64,000 bases of DNA from Lachnospiraceae bacterium (GCA_017450485.1 JAFSTN010000024.1:149367-213366); one strand, 5' to 3'. Counted from the first letter of the stretch, positions 9,397 through 18,711 are shown. Translations and numbers: made by a program. Notes: a model not told the origin generated them from the sequence alone.

Positions 9397-10270
9397 CGCA
9401 AATATCATAACCGAACAGTATATGGATTCCCTTCTCATAGAAGAGAGGCTTATTGATTCGGTTGTAGCTGATCTTTCTATGACTTTTCTCGATGAGAAGT
9501 TCGATATGCCGGTCATGACGCCGGCTTTTTCGCATCTTCCGAACTATAACGGCAGAGAGCACAACGGACTCGAAGAGTATTCGCAGGCTGCGAAGGAGTG
9601 TAATATCCTGAACTTCTGCGGTATGATGGAGAATGACCAGTTTAAGCGTCTGGTTGATACCGGTGCCAGGACTGTCAGGATAGTGAAACCCTATGCGGAT
9701 CATGCGAAAGTCATAGACCAGATGCAGTATGCAGAGAGCGTGGGAGCTTTCGGCATAGGCATGGACATAGATCATATCTTCGGTGAAAACGGTGCGGACG
9801 TGGTCGTGGGTGAGGAAATGGCTGTACAGACCACGGATATGCTCAGATCATATGTGGAGATGACGAAGCTTCCGTTTGTGGTAAAAGGCGTTTTAAGTGT
9901 TGCGGATGCCGTGAAATGTGCGGATATAGGTGTTAAAGCCATCATAGTGAGCCACCATCACGGGAGACTGCCGTATGCCGTACCTCCGATGATGATCCTC
10001 CCGCAGATAAAAGATGCACTCAAAGGCCGCGGAGTCGAGATCATAGTCGATTGCGGAATCGCTACGGGAGCGGACGTGTTCAAGGCACTTGCTCTGGGAG
10101 CAGATGCCGCTGCAGTTGGCCGGTCAATGCTTCCGTCACTCGAAAAGGACGGTGCTGCAGGTGTGACCGGATATATCCGCAAGGTCGGCAGTGAACTTAG
10201 GTATATAATGAGTTTTACAGGGTTTGCACATGTAGAAGATATTGATGATTCGGTACTGCACCGAATGTGA
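9374..10270 (+). CDS. FMN-dependent alpha-hydroxy-acid dehydrogenase family protein
   Basis: At 298 residues this is a compact member of the lactate oxidase/glycolate oxidase/lactate monooxygenase barrel family. The phosphate-binding end reads DCGIATGADVFKALALGADA, followed by VGRSML. The catalytic histidine-arginine loop is VSHHHGRLPYAVPP, where family members usually have SNHGGR, so His and Arg are kept. The start lies inside the preceding gene after AAGGAGGAAC. It probably oxidises a 2-hydroxy acid made or used in this cluster; the electron acceptor is not evident, and oxygen is unlikely in an anaerobe. Confidence 0.88.
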   Translation: MDYTRLSDANIITEQYMDSLLIEERLIDSVVADLSMTFLDEKFDMPVMTPAFSHLPNYNGREHNGLEEYSQAAKECNILNFCGMMENDQFKRLVDTGARTVRIVKPYADHAKVIDQMQYAESVGAFGIGMDIDHIFGENGADVVVGEEMAVQTTDMLRSYVEMTKLPFVVKGVLSVADAVKCADIGVKAIIVSHHHGRLPYAVPPMMILPQIKDALKGRGVEIIVDCGIATGADVFKALALGADAAAVGRSMLPSLEKDGAAGVTGYIRKVGSELRYIMSFTGFAHVEDIDDSVLHRM

Positions 10271-10289
10271 GATACCGGAGGGGGATTAA

Positions 10290-10910
10290 ATGAAAGTACT
10301 GATCTTAAACGGAAGCCCGAAGATCAACGGGAATACAATGGTAGCCATCAATGAAATGCTTAAGATTTTCGAGGCCGAAGGGGTTGAAGCGGAAGTAGTG
10401 CAGATAGGCAAGCAGGCCATCCGCGGCTGTATATCATGCGGTTCCTGTTTCAAGACAGGTAAGTGCGTATTTGATGATGCAGTAAACGAGATAGCCGCTA
10501 AGTTTGAGGAGGCGGACGGGCTGGTAGTCGCATCACCGGTGTATTATGCATCCGCTAATGCGACACTGATAGCATGTCTGGACAGACTGTTTTACAGCAG
10601 CCACTTCGACAAGACCATGAAGGTGGGAGCAAGTGTTGTGGTAGCAAGACGCGGAGGCTGCTCGGCAACTTATGATGAATTGAATAAGTATTTTACCATC
10701 GCCGGCATGCCCGTTGCTCCGAGCCAGTACTGGAACAGCATACACGGTAATGCTCCCGGTCAGGCAGTCAAGGACTTAGAGGGTCTGCAGACAATGAGAG
10801 TCCTCGCCCGCAATATGATCTTTCTCATGAAGAGCATTGCTCTGGGCAGGGAAAAATACGGTCTTCCGGAGAAAGAAGAGCATGTCTGGACACATTTTAT
10901 CGATGACTGA
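10290..10910 (+). CDS. Iron-sulfur flavoprotein (NADPH-dependent FMN reductase fold)
   Basis: The 206-residue protein opens with LILNGSPKINGNT, the FMN phosphate loop of flavodoxin-fold reductases. A compact cysteine motif follows (C47, C50, C53, C59), as in clostridial and archaeal Fe-S flavoproteins that bind one 4Fe-4S cluster. SPVYYASANATLIACLDR near residue 90 is the second flavin loop. GGAGGGGG precedes the ATG. It could pass electrons between ferredoxin and the FMN-dependent dehydrogenase encoded directly upstream; that link is inferred from gene order only. Confidence 0.9.
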   Translation: MKVLILNGSPKINGNTMVAINEMLKIFEAEGVEAEVVQIGKQAIRGCISCGSCFKTGKCVFDDAVNEIAAKFEEADGLVVASPVYYASANATLIACLDRLFYSSHFDKTMKVGASVVVARRGGCSATYDELNKYFTIAGMPVAPSQYWNSIHGNAPGQAVKDLEGLQTMRVLARNMIFLMKSIALGREKYGLPEKEEHVWTHFIDD

Positions 10911-10952
10911 TGTCGGTATAACAGATGGCGCTGAAAGGATCGGGTAAGAATA

Positions 10953-11792
10953 ATGGCACTTATTCAGGTTAATTATCTATCCAGAGCCCTGTACAGAACA
11001 GTTCCGCTTAATGTGATCCTGCCTACTGATAAGATAGACTATGAACGGACAGAATATCTGTATGACGGCAGGAAGTTCAAGACGCTGTATCTGCTGCACG
11101 GTCTGCTGGGCAACTATACGGACTGGGTGAGCGGAACCCGCATACAGCGGTGGGCAGAGGAGCACAATCTGGCCGTGATCATGCCGTCAGGAGATAATTC
11201 ATATTATTTCTCAGGCAGGATGCCGATGAACGATTACGAGACATTCATCGGCGAGGAACTTCTTGAGATCACGAGAAATATGTTTCCGCTGTCGGATAAA
11301 AGAGAGGACACTTTTATCGCGGGGCTGTCCATGGGAGGCTACGGGGCACTCAGGAACGGGATAAAATACTCCGATAATTTCAGCCATGTAGCCGGTCTGT
11401 CATCCGCACTTCATCTGTTTGGATATGAACAGCGTCACGAATTCGAAAGCGGTCTGTTTGAAGATAAAGAAGCCGCCGGAAAGACTGACTTAAATCCCGT
11501 GGTGGCATTAGAGAATCTGCTGAGTGAAGGCCGTACTCTGCCACGGTTTTATTTATCGTGCGGGAGTCGGGATGATCTCATGAAGTGTAATAAGGATTTC
11601 AGGGATCTTCTGATGAAAAAGGGCGCCGAAGTGACCTGGGACGAAGAAGACAGAGGTCACGACTGGGATTTTTGGGACAGCCAGATCAAAAAAGTGATAG
11701 ACTGGCTGCCGCTTGGGGAAGCTCAAGGCGGACTTGGAAGTGGTCATGTTAACGTGAATGAAAAGCAGGAACGGGAGAAGATTACAAAATGA
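10953..11792 (+). CDS. Alpha/beta-hydrolase esterase (esterase D / tributyrin esterase type)
   Basis: The 279-residue protein has LYLLHGLLGNYTDW near residue 45 (oxyanion region), the nucleophile elbow GLSMGGYG with Ser126, GSRDD near residue 210 and RGHDWDFW near residue 240 for the Asp and His of the triad. There is no signal peptide, so it acts in the cytosol, probably on short acyl esters such as acetylated sugars. Its stop overlaps the start of the GH2 gene (ATGA), which fits joint action on an acylated glycan. Confidence 0.9.
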   Translation: MALIQVNYLSRALYRTVPLNVILPTDKIDYERTEYLYDGRKFKTLYLLHGLLGNYTDWVSGTRIQRWAEEHNLAVIMPSGDNSYYFSGRMPMNDYETFIGEELLEITRNMFPLSDKREDTFIAGLSMGGYGALRNGIKYSDNFSHVAGLSSALHLFGYEQRHEFESGLFEDKEAAGKTDLNPVVALENLLSEGRTLPRFYLSCGSRDDLMKCNKDFRDLLMKKGAEVTWDEEDRGHDWDFWDSQIKKVIDWLPLGEAQGGLGSGHVNVNEKQEREKITK

Positions 11793-14251
11793 TCGAGATC
11801 TCATTGGATGAAAAATGGACGTTTAGACGCAGTTTTCTGGATTCCGTAAGCATGTTGAAGGATGACCCGGGCGAAGAGGTAAATCTGCCGCATGACGGAA
11901 TGATAGGAACGCAGGTATGTAAGGACGCACCGGCGGGACCCGATTCCGGTTATTTCACCGGCGGCTTATCCAATTATACAAAGATGGTATTCATCCCTGA
12001 TGAATGGAAGAATGATTGTGTCGGACTTAAGTTTGACGGTGTCATGATGAATGCCACTGTCGACATAAACGGCAGCCGGGTCGCATTGCAGCATAACGGA
12101 TATATGCCTTTTTATGTGGATCTGACCAACTACGTGACATACGGTGCAGAGAACCGGATCACGATCAACGTCAATACCAGCATGCAGCCGAATTCCCGCT
12201 GGTATACGGGTTCCGGTCTGTATCGCGGTGTGAATCTTGTTCACGGTCCCCGTGTTCATGCCGTGCCTGACGGAGTGTTTGTCTATACAAAAGAGATCAC
12301 TGACGAATATGCGTTTCTGAACGCGGAAGTTGAGGTCCGTAATGCCACTGTGGAGAACCATCTGGCAGAGGTTACTCTGGAGCTCATCCCCGAGGGCGAT
12401 TCACAGCCCGTATCCGTGAATAAGCAGGTACTTCAGGTTGTATCTGCTGATATCGGGACTGCAAGGATCACTTTGCATGTGAAGAATCCGAAACTATGGG
12501 ATGCTGAACATCCTGAGCTTTACAGGGTCAGAGTATCAGTCAGGGATCTGGGCGTGTACCGAACTCACCTGATAGCGGATGAAGACGGAACAGTTGATCA
12601 GACGGAGACGTTGTTCGGCATTCGCACTGTCACTGCGGATTCCATTCGCGGTCTGCTCATTAACGGAAAGTGTGTGAAATTAAAAGGTGGCTGTCTGCAT
12701 CATGATAACGGTCTGTTGGGCTCCGTTACCACATATGAGACAGAGGCAAGAAAGGTCAGGAAGCTCAAGGACGTTGGGTTCAATGCGATCCGTACCGCGC
12801 ATAACCCGCCATCCAGGTACCTTGTCGAAGCCTGTGACAGGCTTGGGATGTATATATTTGATGAGGCATTTGACGCCTGGTTCATAGGCAAGCGCGGCGG
12901 TGACTATCATCAGTTCTTTGAGGCCGATTGGGAAAAGGATCTCACGGCATTTGTGAAGAGAGACCGCATACACCCTTCGGTCATCATGTGGTCCACGGGA
13001 AATGAGATCCCCGAGAGGGGCGGTATCGGAAACGGATATCTGCGTGCCGATCAGCTGGCCGGCAAGATACATTCACTGGATAGCACCAGACCTGTCAGCA
13101 ATGGGATATGCTCTCTCTGGGCCGGACTGGACGACGAACTGGCAGAGGGACAGAACCAGGCACAGAATTCCGGAGACGGTCTGGGCACAAACCTTTGGGA
13201 GACGGCTACGGAGCCGTTTACAAACGGACTGGACATTGTAGGATATAACTATATGGAGGAACTCTACGAGCGTGATCATAAGATGTTCCCCGAAAGGGTT
13301 ATCCTGGGATCCGAGAATTTCCCTCAGGAGATAGGCTACAGATGGCCTTTTGTCGAAAGCCATCCGTATGTGATAGGGGACTTTACCTGGACAGCCTGGG
13401 ATTATATAGGAGAAGCCGGTATCGGGAAGGCAGCATATATCGACGAGAATGATCCGAATGCCCCCAAAACCCCGTGGGATCTCATGCCGATGACAGCATC
13501 ACCGTATCCCTGGCGTACGGCAAATGACGCGGACTACGATATAACCGGAGGTCTTCTTCCTCAGGGTGCGTATCGCAGCGTAGTCTGGGGCAGTGACAGT
13601 ACATATCTGTACTCCATGGATCCGGCAACATACGGCAAAAAGGAACTCCTCAGCATGTGGGGTTTCCCTGCGGCTCAGAAGAACTGGAATTATGAAGGAT
13701 ACGAAGGAAAGCCGGTTGAACTGGTAATATACTCGGACGCCGATGAAGTGGAAGTCATCATAAACGGTGAAAGCATCGGAAAGAAGCCTGTCGGTCAGGA
13801 CAAACCTTTCCCTAAAAGCGTGAAGTTTGAGACTGTATATCACCCCGGACGTGTAGAAGCCGTAAGTTACAGCGGAGGTAAGGAAGTAAGCCGCGATGCG
13901 TTGGTCACGGCGGGTGCCTCTGCTCAGATCAGAGTCACGGCGGAGAAGCAGGAAATGCATGCTGACGGACATGACCTGATATATGCGGATATAGAGATCC
14001 TGGATTCACAGGGGATCATCAACCCGGTTGAGAATGTGAAGCTTACTGCCAAGCTCTCCGGCCCGGCGTATCTGGCCGGATTCGGATCGGGCAATCCTGT
14101 TACCGAAGAAAAGTACGGTGATGATACTACCGTTACCTATCGGGGCAGAGCCACGGCGATCATCCGATCCCTGTATGAAGGCGGAGATATCCGGTTGATC
14201 GTAAGTGCAGACGGTTTGGAACCCGTTGAAGTGAAGCTGCAGGCCATATAA
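11789..14251 (+). CDS. Glycoside hydrolase family 2 protein (beta-galactosidase-like)
   Basis: The 820-residue protein has the GH2 order: sugar-binding jelly roll (1-160), immunoglobulin-like domain (170-290), TIM barrel (290-600), and further beta domains, the last (from about 710) rich in invasin/Big-like features. The acid/base glutamate is E406 in STGNEIPERG and the nucleophile E509 in ILGSENFP. AFNAIRTAHNPPS near residue 330 is the classical GH2 signature region. No signal peptide is present, so it hydrolyses imported oligosaccharides. The exact sugar (galactose, glucuronate or other) is not settled by these motifs. It is translationally coupled to the esterase. Confidence 0.92.
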   Translation: MIEISLDEKWTFRRSFLDSVSMLKDDPGEEVNLPHDGMIGTQVCKDAPAGPDSGYFTGGLSNYTKMVFIPDEWKNDCVGLKFDGVMMNATVDINGSRVALQHNGYMPFYVDLTNYVTYGAENRITINVNTSMQPNSRWYTGSGLYRGVNLVHGPRVHAVPDGVFVYTKEITDEYAFLNAEVEVRNATVENHLAEVTLELIPEGDSQPVSVNKQVLQVVSADIGTARITLHVKNPKLWDAEHPELYRVRVSVRDLGVYRTHLIADEDGTVDQTETLFGIRTVTADSIRGLLINGKCVKLKGGCLHHDNGLLGSVTTYETEARKVRKLKDVGFNAIRTAHNPPSRYLVEACDRLGMYIFDEAFDAWFIGKRGGDYHQFFEADWEKDLTAFVKRDRIHPSVIMWSTGNEIPERGGIGNGYLRADQLAGKIHSLDSTRPVSNGICSLWAGLDDELAEGQNQAQNSGDGLGTNLWETATEPFTNGLDIVGYNYMEELYERDHKMFPERVILGSENFPQEIGYRWPFVESHPYVIGDFTWTAWDYIGEAGIGKAAYIDENDPNAPKTPWDLMPMTASPYPWRTANDADYDITGGLLPQGAYRSVVWGSDSTYLYSMDPATYGKKELLSMWGFPAAQKNWNYEGYEGKPVELVIYSDADEVEVIINGESIGKKPVGQDKPFPKSVKFETVYHPGRVEAVSYSGGKEVSRDALVTAGASAQIRVTAEKQEMHADGHDLIYADIEILDSQGIINPVENVKLTAKLSGPAYLAGFGSGNPVTEEKYGDDTTVTYRGRATAIIRSLYEGGDIRLIVSADGLEPVEVKLQAI

Positions 14252-14268
14252 CAGGACGGAGGACTCAG

Positions 14269-14334
14269 ATGAGAAAGTACACTATCGTAGGTACGGGAGG
14301 AACCGGCGATACAGAAAGATCGCGGCAGCTCTAA
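14269..14334 (+). pseudogene. 5' stub of a Gfo/Idh/MocA-type oxidoreductase gene (21 codons)
   Basis: A well-placed GGAGG (about 14258) and an ATG open a 21-codon frame beginning MRKYTIVGTGGTG. This is the typical first strand and dinucleotide loop of Gfo/Idh/MocA dehydrogenases, which normally run to about 350 residues. The frame stops at 14334, five bases before the next gene. The rest of the gene is missing, so this looks like a deletion remnant. It may still be translated as a short leader for the following gene. Confidence 0.55.
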
Positions 14335-14338
14335 GCAA

Positions 14339-15196
14339 GTGAAAATATACGAACTGAAGTATTCAAATACAAATACTTACCTTATTGCCGGAGACACAGG
14401 TATACTTCTGTTTGATACCGGGTGGGCAGGTAATTTTCCGGCCTTCTGCGGATGCATGGGTGAACTGGGGATTCCGGTACAGGATATCAGCTATATAGTG
14501 ATATCTCACTTTCATCCGGATCATATGGGGATAGCACAGGAGATAGCGGATCTTGGTGCACGCATAGTCGTTACGGACGTTCAACAGGCATATATCCATG
14601 CAGCTGACGGTGTTTTTGAGAAAGAGGACGGTCACGGATTTAAGCCGGTCAGGGATGAAGATGTTATCCTGCTCGGAGTCTCGGAAAGCAGAGCTTTTCT
14701 CGAGAAGCTTGGTTTAAACGGAGAGATCATCCACACTCCGGGGCATAGTGATGACAGTATCTCCCTGTGGCTGGACAGCGGAGAGCTGTTTGTGGGAGAC
14801 CTGAATCCGCTGTATGAGCTTGAACTTCATAAGGGGACGCAGACAGAGGAATCCTGGAACAGGCTGCTTGCGTTAGGTCCTGCTACCGTCTATTACGGCC
14901 ATGCAAAAAAAGCGGATCTGAATACTGATACTGTATCCACGGATGATGCCGGCACTGAGGCTGTATCAGAAGCTGATACCGGCGCTGAGGCTGTAGCCCG
15001 GAATGTGGCCGGTGACCGGTATGACCTGGTATCAAAGATCATGCGGCTGATCGATAAGGGAGTGAGTCAGGATCGTATACAGAAGAAGACCGGGGCAGAC
15101 AGGAACTTCATAGAGGACGTTACCAGAATGTATCTGACTCACCGTAATGTGGGAGTACAGGGCATTTTGGACAGAATAGAGATCAAGGGAAGATAA
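14339..15196 (+). CDS. Metallo-beta-lactamase-fold hydrolase with C-terminal extension
   Basis: The 285-residue protein starts at GTG 14339; no ribosome site is obvious, so translation may depend on the upstream stub. The metal motif is SHFHPDHMG (H57, H59, D61, H62). Further ligands are the histidine in TPGHSDDS near residue 137 and the aspartate in FVGDLNP near residue 152. YYGHAKKA near residue 187 supplies the last histidine. Residues 200-225 are an insert made of two near-copies of a 10-residue segment. The C-terminal 55 residues look like a small helical domain (winged-helix-like, RIQKKTGADRNFI). Substrate unknown. Confidence 0.88.
   Translation: MKIYELKYSNTNTYLIAGDTGILLFDTGWAGNFPAFCGCMGELGIPVQDISYIVISHFHPDHMGIAQEIADLGARIVVTDVQQAYIHAADGVFEKEDGHGFKPVRDEDVILLGVSESRAFLEKLGLNGEIIHTPGHSDDSISLWLDSGELFVGDLNPLYELELHKGTQTEESWNRLLALGPATVYYGHAKKADLNTDTVSTDDAGTEAVSEADTGAEAVARNVAGDRYDLVSKIMRLIDKGVSQDRIQKKTGADRNFIEDVTRMYLTHRNVGVQGILDRIEIKGR
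14945..15004 (+). repeat. Two tandem imperfect 30-base units inside the metallo-hydrolase gene
   Basis: Unit 1 (14945-14974) and unit 2 (14975-15004) differ at a limited number of positions and both encode a segment like D-A/T-G-T/A-EAV. The length keeps the frame. It falls in a loop between the catalytic core and the C-terminal helical domain. Confidence 0.7.
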
Positions 15197-15208
15197 AGGA
15201 GGATCACC

Positions 15209-15685
15209 ATGGCAGCAAAGAATCGCGGACAGTTGATCAAGGAGGCTCGCACCGCAGCCGGTTATTCGCAGGAACAGCTTGCTAAAAAAGTAAAGGGATT
15301 AACGGCTTCGGACATCAGCAAAGTGGAGAGGAACCAGCTGGACATCACCAATGAGCAGATCAAGGCGATAGCCAAGGCAACGGGAGTAACACAGAAGTCT
15401 CTGTTGGAGGCACCTGTTCCGAAGAAAGCATCCTCCAAACCTTCGTCCTCGAAGCCTTCATCGGGAAAGAAACCCGCTTCATCATCTTCGGGTACGACCA
15501 TAAAGGTGACGGCCGCAGAGAAGAAGCTCCTGCAATTATACCGTGCGGCAGATGAGGATTCTAAGAAAGCCGCTCTGGCGATCCTTAAGAAAGATAAAAA
15601 AGACGAAGTCGGCGGTATACTCGGATCGCTCATAAACAATCCGGATATCAAGGATGCGTTATCGGGATTGCAGTCACTTCTGTAG
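15209..15685 (+). CDS. XRE-family helix-turn-helix regulator with basic Ser/Lys-rich linker
   Basis: The 158-residue protein has an HTH at residues 7-60 (GQLIKEARTAAGYSQEQLA, SDISKVERNQLDIT). A low-complexity linker of Ser, Lys and Pro follows (about 70-95), then a C-terminal helical domain with AAEKKLLQLYRAADEDSKK and a hydrophobic tail. AGGAGGATCACC precedes the ATG. It lies 12 bases after the metallo-hydrolase gene and before the alpha-galactosidase gene, so it could regulate the glycan genes, but no operator was identified. No transmembrane segment is present. Confidence 0.88.
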   Translation: MAAKNRGQLIKEARTAAGYSQEQLAKKVKGLTASDISKVERNQLDITNEQIKAIAKATGVTQKSLLEAPVPKKASSKPSSSKPSSGKKPASSSSGTTIKVTAAEKKLLQLYRAADEDSKKAALAILKKDKKDEVGGILGSLINNPDIKDALSGLQSLL

Positions 15686-15851
15686 TATAAATACTTGATT
15701 CCGCAACATATTATGAATAAAATATAATTGTGTTTATGCTTACGCACATACGGAGGCTTCCCACCGCTCGTTGGATGGGGGGCTTCTGTACTTTACGGAC
15801 CCAGTTGAAGGCCGTGCCGTGGACAATAAATGAATCGTGGAGGATCAGGGG

Positions 15852-17708
15852 ATGCTGAGTAAAGCAGAAATCAAACTGACAAAAGATGAATATGCAGGGT
15901 TTTATTCCTGCGGACTGACCATGCAGGGAAGTTCTACCATGAACCGTTTCACACGGGTCGATGAGAGTGACGGAACGATATCCATGTCGACGGATGATGG
16001 TATAACCCTGACTTCTTTGACAACAAAAAGTCCTTATAGTGACGCATATGAAGTTCATACATCCATATCCAACGGATCTTCGGAACCGGTTACGATGGAG
16101 ATGATGACTTCCTTTCTTTTCCCTGATATCAAAGCGGATAAGTATCATCGTATACTGTCCTTCTGGAGTGCGGAGGGCAGATTGCTGACCACGGATCTGA
16201 CCGAGATCAATATGGAGCACTCATGGACCGGAATGGCTTACAGAGTAGAGAAATTCGGCAATGTCGGTTCAATGCCTGTTCGTAAATACTTCCCGTTTGT
16301 GGCATTGGAAGACAGCGCGAACCATACATTTTTTGCGGTACAGCTCTATTCACCGGCTTCATGGCAGATCGAACTGATAGTCAGGGCGGATGACCGGGTG
16401 ACACTTGCCGGTGGTATCGCCGACAGGGACTTCGGCCAGTGGACAAAGAGCCTGAAGCCCGGAGAAAGATTTGAAGCTCCGATGGCAGTGGCTGCTGTCG
16501 GAGACTCACTGGAGGATGTCTGCGATAAACTGGTGAAAGCACAGCATCCCGATATCAGTCCCACAGATGATCATATGGGTATCACATTCAATGAATACTG
16601 TACGACCTGGGGTAATCCCACGATCGACAACATGAAGAAGCTTGCGGATAAGATCGCGGATAAGGGAATACAGTATCTGGTCATGGATTCCGGATGGTAC
16701 TCAGGCTGCGGAGACTGGTGGGAGTACAGAGGTGACTGGAGCGTGAATAAAAAACGCTTCCCGGGAGGGTTAAAAGAACTGACCGATTATGTCAGAGCCC
16801 GTGGAATGATCCCCGGGATATGGTTTGAATTTGAGCTTGTATCACCTAAGTCAGGTCACTTTGACGATACGGATCATATGGTTAAAAAGGACGGTGCTCC
16901 GCTCACTGTCGGGGGAGCACGGTTCTGGGATATGGAGGATGATCATGTACATGCATATCTTAAGGAGAACGTGATCGACAGGCTTAAGAACGATGGATTC
17001 GGCTATATCAAGATCGATTATAACGATACGATGGGTATGGGCTGCGATGGTCCTGAAGGTCCCGGAGAGAATCTCCGTAAAAAGGTGATGGGTACTCAGG
17101 AGTTTTACAGAGAGCTTCGCCGTGAGATACCCGAGTTGGTTATAGAAAACTGTTCAAGCGGTGGTCACAGACTGGAGCCTTCGTTTATGAGTCTCGCCAG
17201 TCAGGCCAGTTTCTCGGATGCCCATGAGATAAAGGCACTGCCGATCATCGCAGCCAATCTGCACAGAGTGGTCAGGCCCGAGCAGAGTCAGATATGGGCG
17301 GTTCTTCGCGCCGACGATCCCGATTCACGGATCTGCTACTCCATGTGTGCTACTTTTCTCGGGAGAATGGGATTATCCGGAGATGTCTATGACTTAAATG
17401 AACATCAGTGGGAGCTGATTAGCGATGCGATCGCCTTTTACAATGAGGCTGCACCGATCATCAAAGACGGTAAGACGACGTATCTTGATAATGGAATTTA
17501 CAGATACAACGATCCGGAAGGTGAGCAGCTCGTGATACGGGAGCTGGGAGATAAGAAGCTGATTGTATTCCATCGTTATAGGGATTCGATGTCATTGAAT
17601 GATTATCTTGCAGAGAATAATCCGGATCTGGATGTGTATAAGACGGTAAGAGCATACGGTACTGCCTACTGCGATTTCTCCGCAGAGGCGAGGATCATAC
17701 AGCGGTAG
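15852..17708 (+). CDS. Alpha-galactosidase, glycoside hydrolase family 36
   Basis: The ATG at 15852 is preferred to a GTG at 15837 because GGAGG (15839-15843) sits 8 bases before it. The 618-residue protein hydrolyses terminal alpha-galactosides such as raffinose-type sugars in the cytosol (no signal peptide). The family residues are present: nucleophile D389 in IKIDYND, acid/base D456 in FSDAHE, and the substrate segment ENCSSGGHR near residue 432. The N-terminal beta-supersandwich (1-220) precedes the barrel. It is about 100 residues shorter than long bacterial GH36 enzymes. The 3' end overlaps the converging transporter gene by 14 bases. Confidence 0.95.
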   Translation: MLSKAEIKLTKDEYAGFYSCGLTMQGSSTMNRFTRVDESDGTISMSTDDGITLTSLTTKSPYSDAYEVHTSISNGSSEPVTMEMMTSFLFPDIKADKYHRILSFWSAEGRLLTTDLTEINMEHSWTGMAYRVEKFGNVGSMPVRKYFPFVALEDSANHTFFAVQLYSPASWQIELIVRADDRVTLAGGIADRDFGQWTKSLKPGERFEAPMAVAAVGDSLEDVCDKLVKAQHPDISPTDDHMGITFNEYCTTWGNPTIDNMKKLADKIADKGIQYLVMDSGWYSGCGDWWEYRGDWSVNKKRFPGGLKELTDYVRARGMIPGIWFEFELVSPKSGHFDDTDHMVKKDGAPLTVGGARFWDMEDDHVHAYLKENVIDRLKNDGFGYIKIDYNDTMGMGCDGPEGPGENLRKKVMGTQEFYRELRREIPELVIENCSSGGHRLEPSFMSLASQASFSDAHEIKALPIIAANLHRVVRPEQSQIWAVLRADDPDSRICYSMCATFLGRMGLSGDVYDLNEHQWELISDAIAFYNEAAPIIKDGKTTYLDNGIYRYNDPEGEQLVIRELGDKKLIVFHRYRDSMSLNDYLAENNPDLDVYKTVRAYGTAYCDFSAEARIIQR

Positions 17709-18570
17709 TATTCTCTGTGGAATTGACGGACTTGTACCATCTGATGACTGCGATGCCGATTATTATGACATATCCGATGATGCTCAGGGGGACCGGTATC
17801 TCGTGCAGAAACAGGAAGCCCCACAGCGCCGCGAAGATGACCTGTACATAATCGAAGACAGAGAGCTTTTTCGCAGGGGCATATCTGTAAGCGGTAGTGA
17901 TGGCGAACTGCCCCATTGCCGCAGACAGTCCGGCAAGTATCAGTATCATCCACTGTCTGCCTGTCATGGGGACATATCCCGCAATCATGAACGGCAACGT
18001 GAGAAGGCAGGAGAACAAAGAAAAGCATGTGACTATGATAGGTGTCTTAGCCCCTTTTCTGCCTGCACTTCTTACGAATACATATGCGGTACCTGCTCCG
18101 AAACCGCCATACAGGCCGATCAGCGCGGGTACCAGAGCCATATTGGTGCCGGTAGGCCGGATAATGAACAGCGCACCGATAAAAGCGATGATGGTAGCTC
18201 CGATGTCCGTTCTGGATGGTTTTTCCTTTAATACGGGGATGGATACCAGGATCGCAAAGAAAGGCGAGAGCTTGTTGAGCATGTTTGCATCTGCCAGATT
18301 CAGGCGGTCTATGGCATAGAAGTTCGCAATCAGTCCGGTAGTTCCGAAGAGACACCTGAAGAAGATGTCCGATCTGTATTCGCGGGGTATCGAGAACCGG
18401 TCGCCTTTGATGATCAGAGTAGCGACTGCAATGACCAGTGCAAAGGCATTCCGGAAGAATGCTTTCTGCATGGTCGGAAGATCGCCCGATATCCGTACAA
18501 AAAACGTCATGAGAGAGAAGCCCATGGCGGCGATGATTATGCAGATTATTCCTTTTGCCTGATCTTTCAT
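17695..18570 (-). CDS. EamA/DMT-family transporter
   Basis: The start at 18570 (MKDQAKG) is chosen: CAGGA lies upstream on the reverse strand and the protein then begins, as expected, right before the first membrane helix. A longer open frame to 18801 adds an unrelated N-terminus. The 291-residue protein has ten predicted helices in two EamA repeats (first repeat to about 140, second about 150-285), with the conserved FFRNAFAL and FAALWGFLFLHE segments. Such proteins export or import small metabolites; the substrate is unknown. It converges on the alpha-galactosidase gene. Confidence 0.88.
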   Translation of the reverse strand: MKDQAKGIICIIIAAMGFSLMTFFVRISGDLPTMQKAFFRNAFALVIAVATLIIKGDRFSIPREYRSDIFFRCLFGTTGLIANFYAIDRLNLADANMLNKLSPFFAILVSIPVLKEKPSRTDIGATIIAFIGALFIIRPTGTNMALVPALIGLYGGFGAGTAYVFVRSAGRKGAKTPIIVTCFSLFSCLLTLPFMIAGYVPMTGRQWMILILAGLSAAMGQFAITTAYRYAPAKKLSVFDYVQVIFAALWGFLFLHEIPVPLSIIGYVIIIGIAVIRWYKSVNSTENTTAV

Positions 18571-18651
18571 AGTTTTCCTGTAGTTGGTATCCGGGTCAGT
18601 GTTCTGATATATTAAGTGTACAATGTCAGAATTGTGAGGAGAATAGTGATT

Positions 18652-18711
18652 ATGAATGAAAATGAACGCGATGAAAAGCTTGGAAAGGCAAATTATATAG
18701 AAATATGGTGA
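18652..18711 (+). CDS. Possible 19-residue leader peptide
   Basis: An ATG preceded by GAGGAG opens a 19-codon frame (MNENERDEKLGKANYIEIW) that stops at 18711, four bases before the ATG of the next gene, which itself lacks a ribosome site. The layout suggests translational coupling. The peptide is charged and shows no signal sequence. It could also be the remnant of a longer N-terminus. Confidence 0.35.
   Translation: MNENERDEKLGKANYIEIW

Noticed and set aside
15752-15787. GC-rich hairpin-like stretch before the alpha-galactosidase gene
   Set aside because: The pairing needs several G-T pairs and one mismatch, and no T-run follows; it is too weak to call a terminator.
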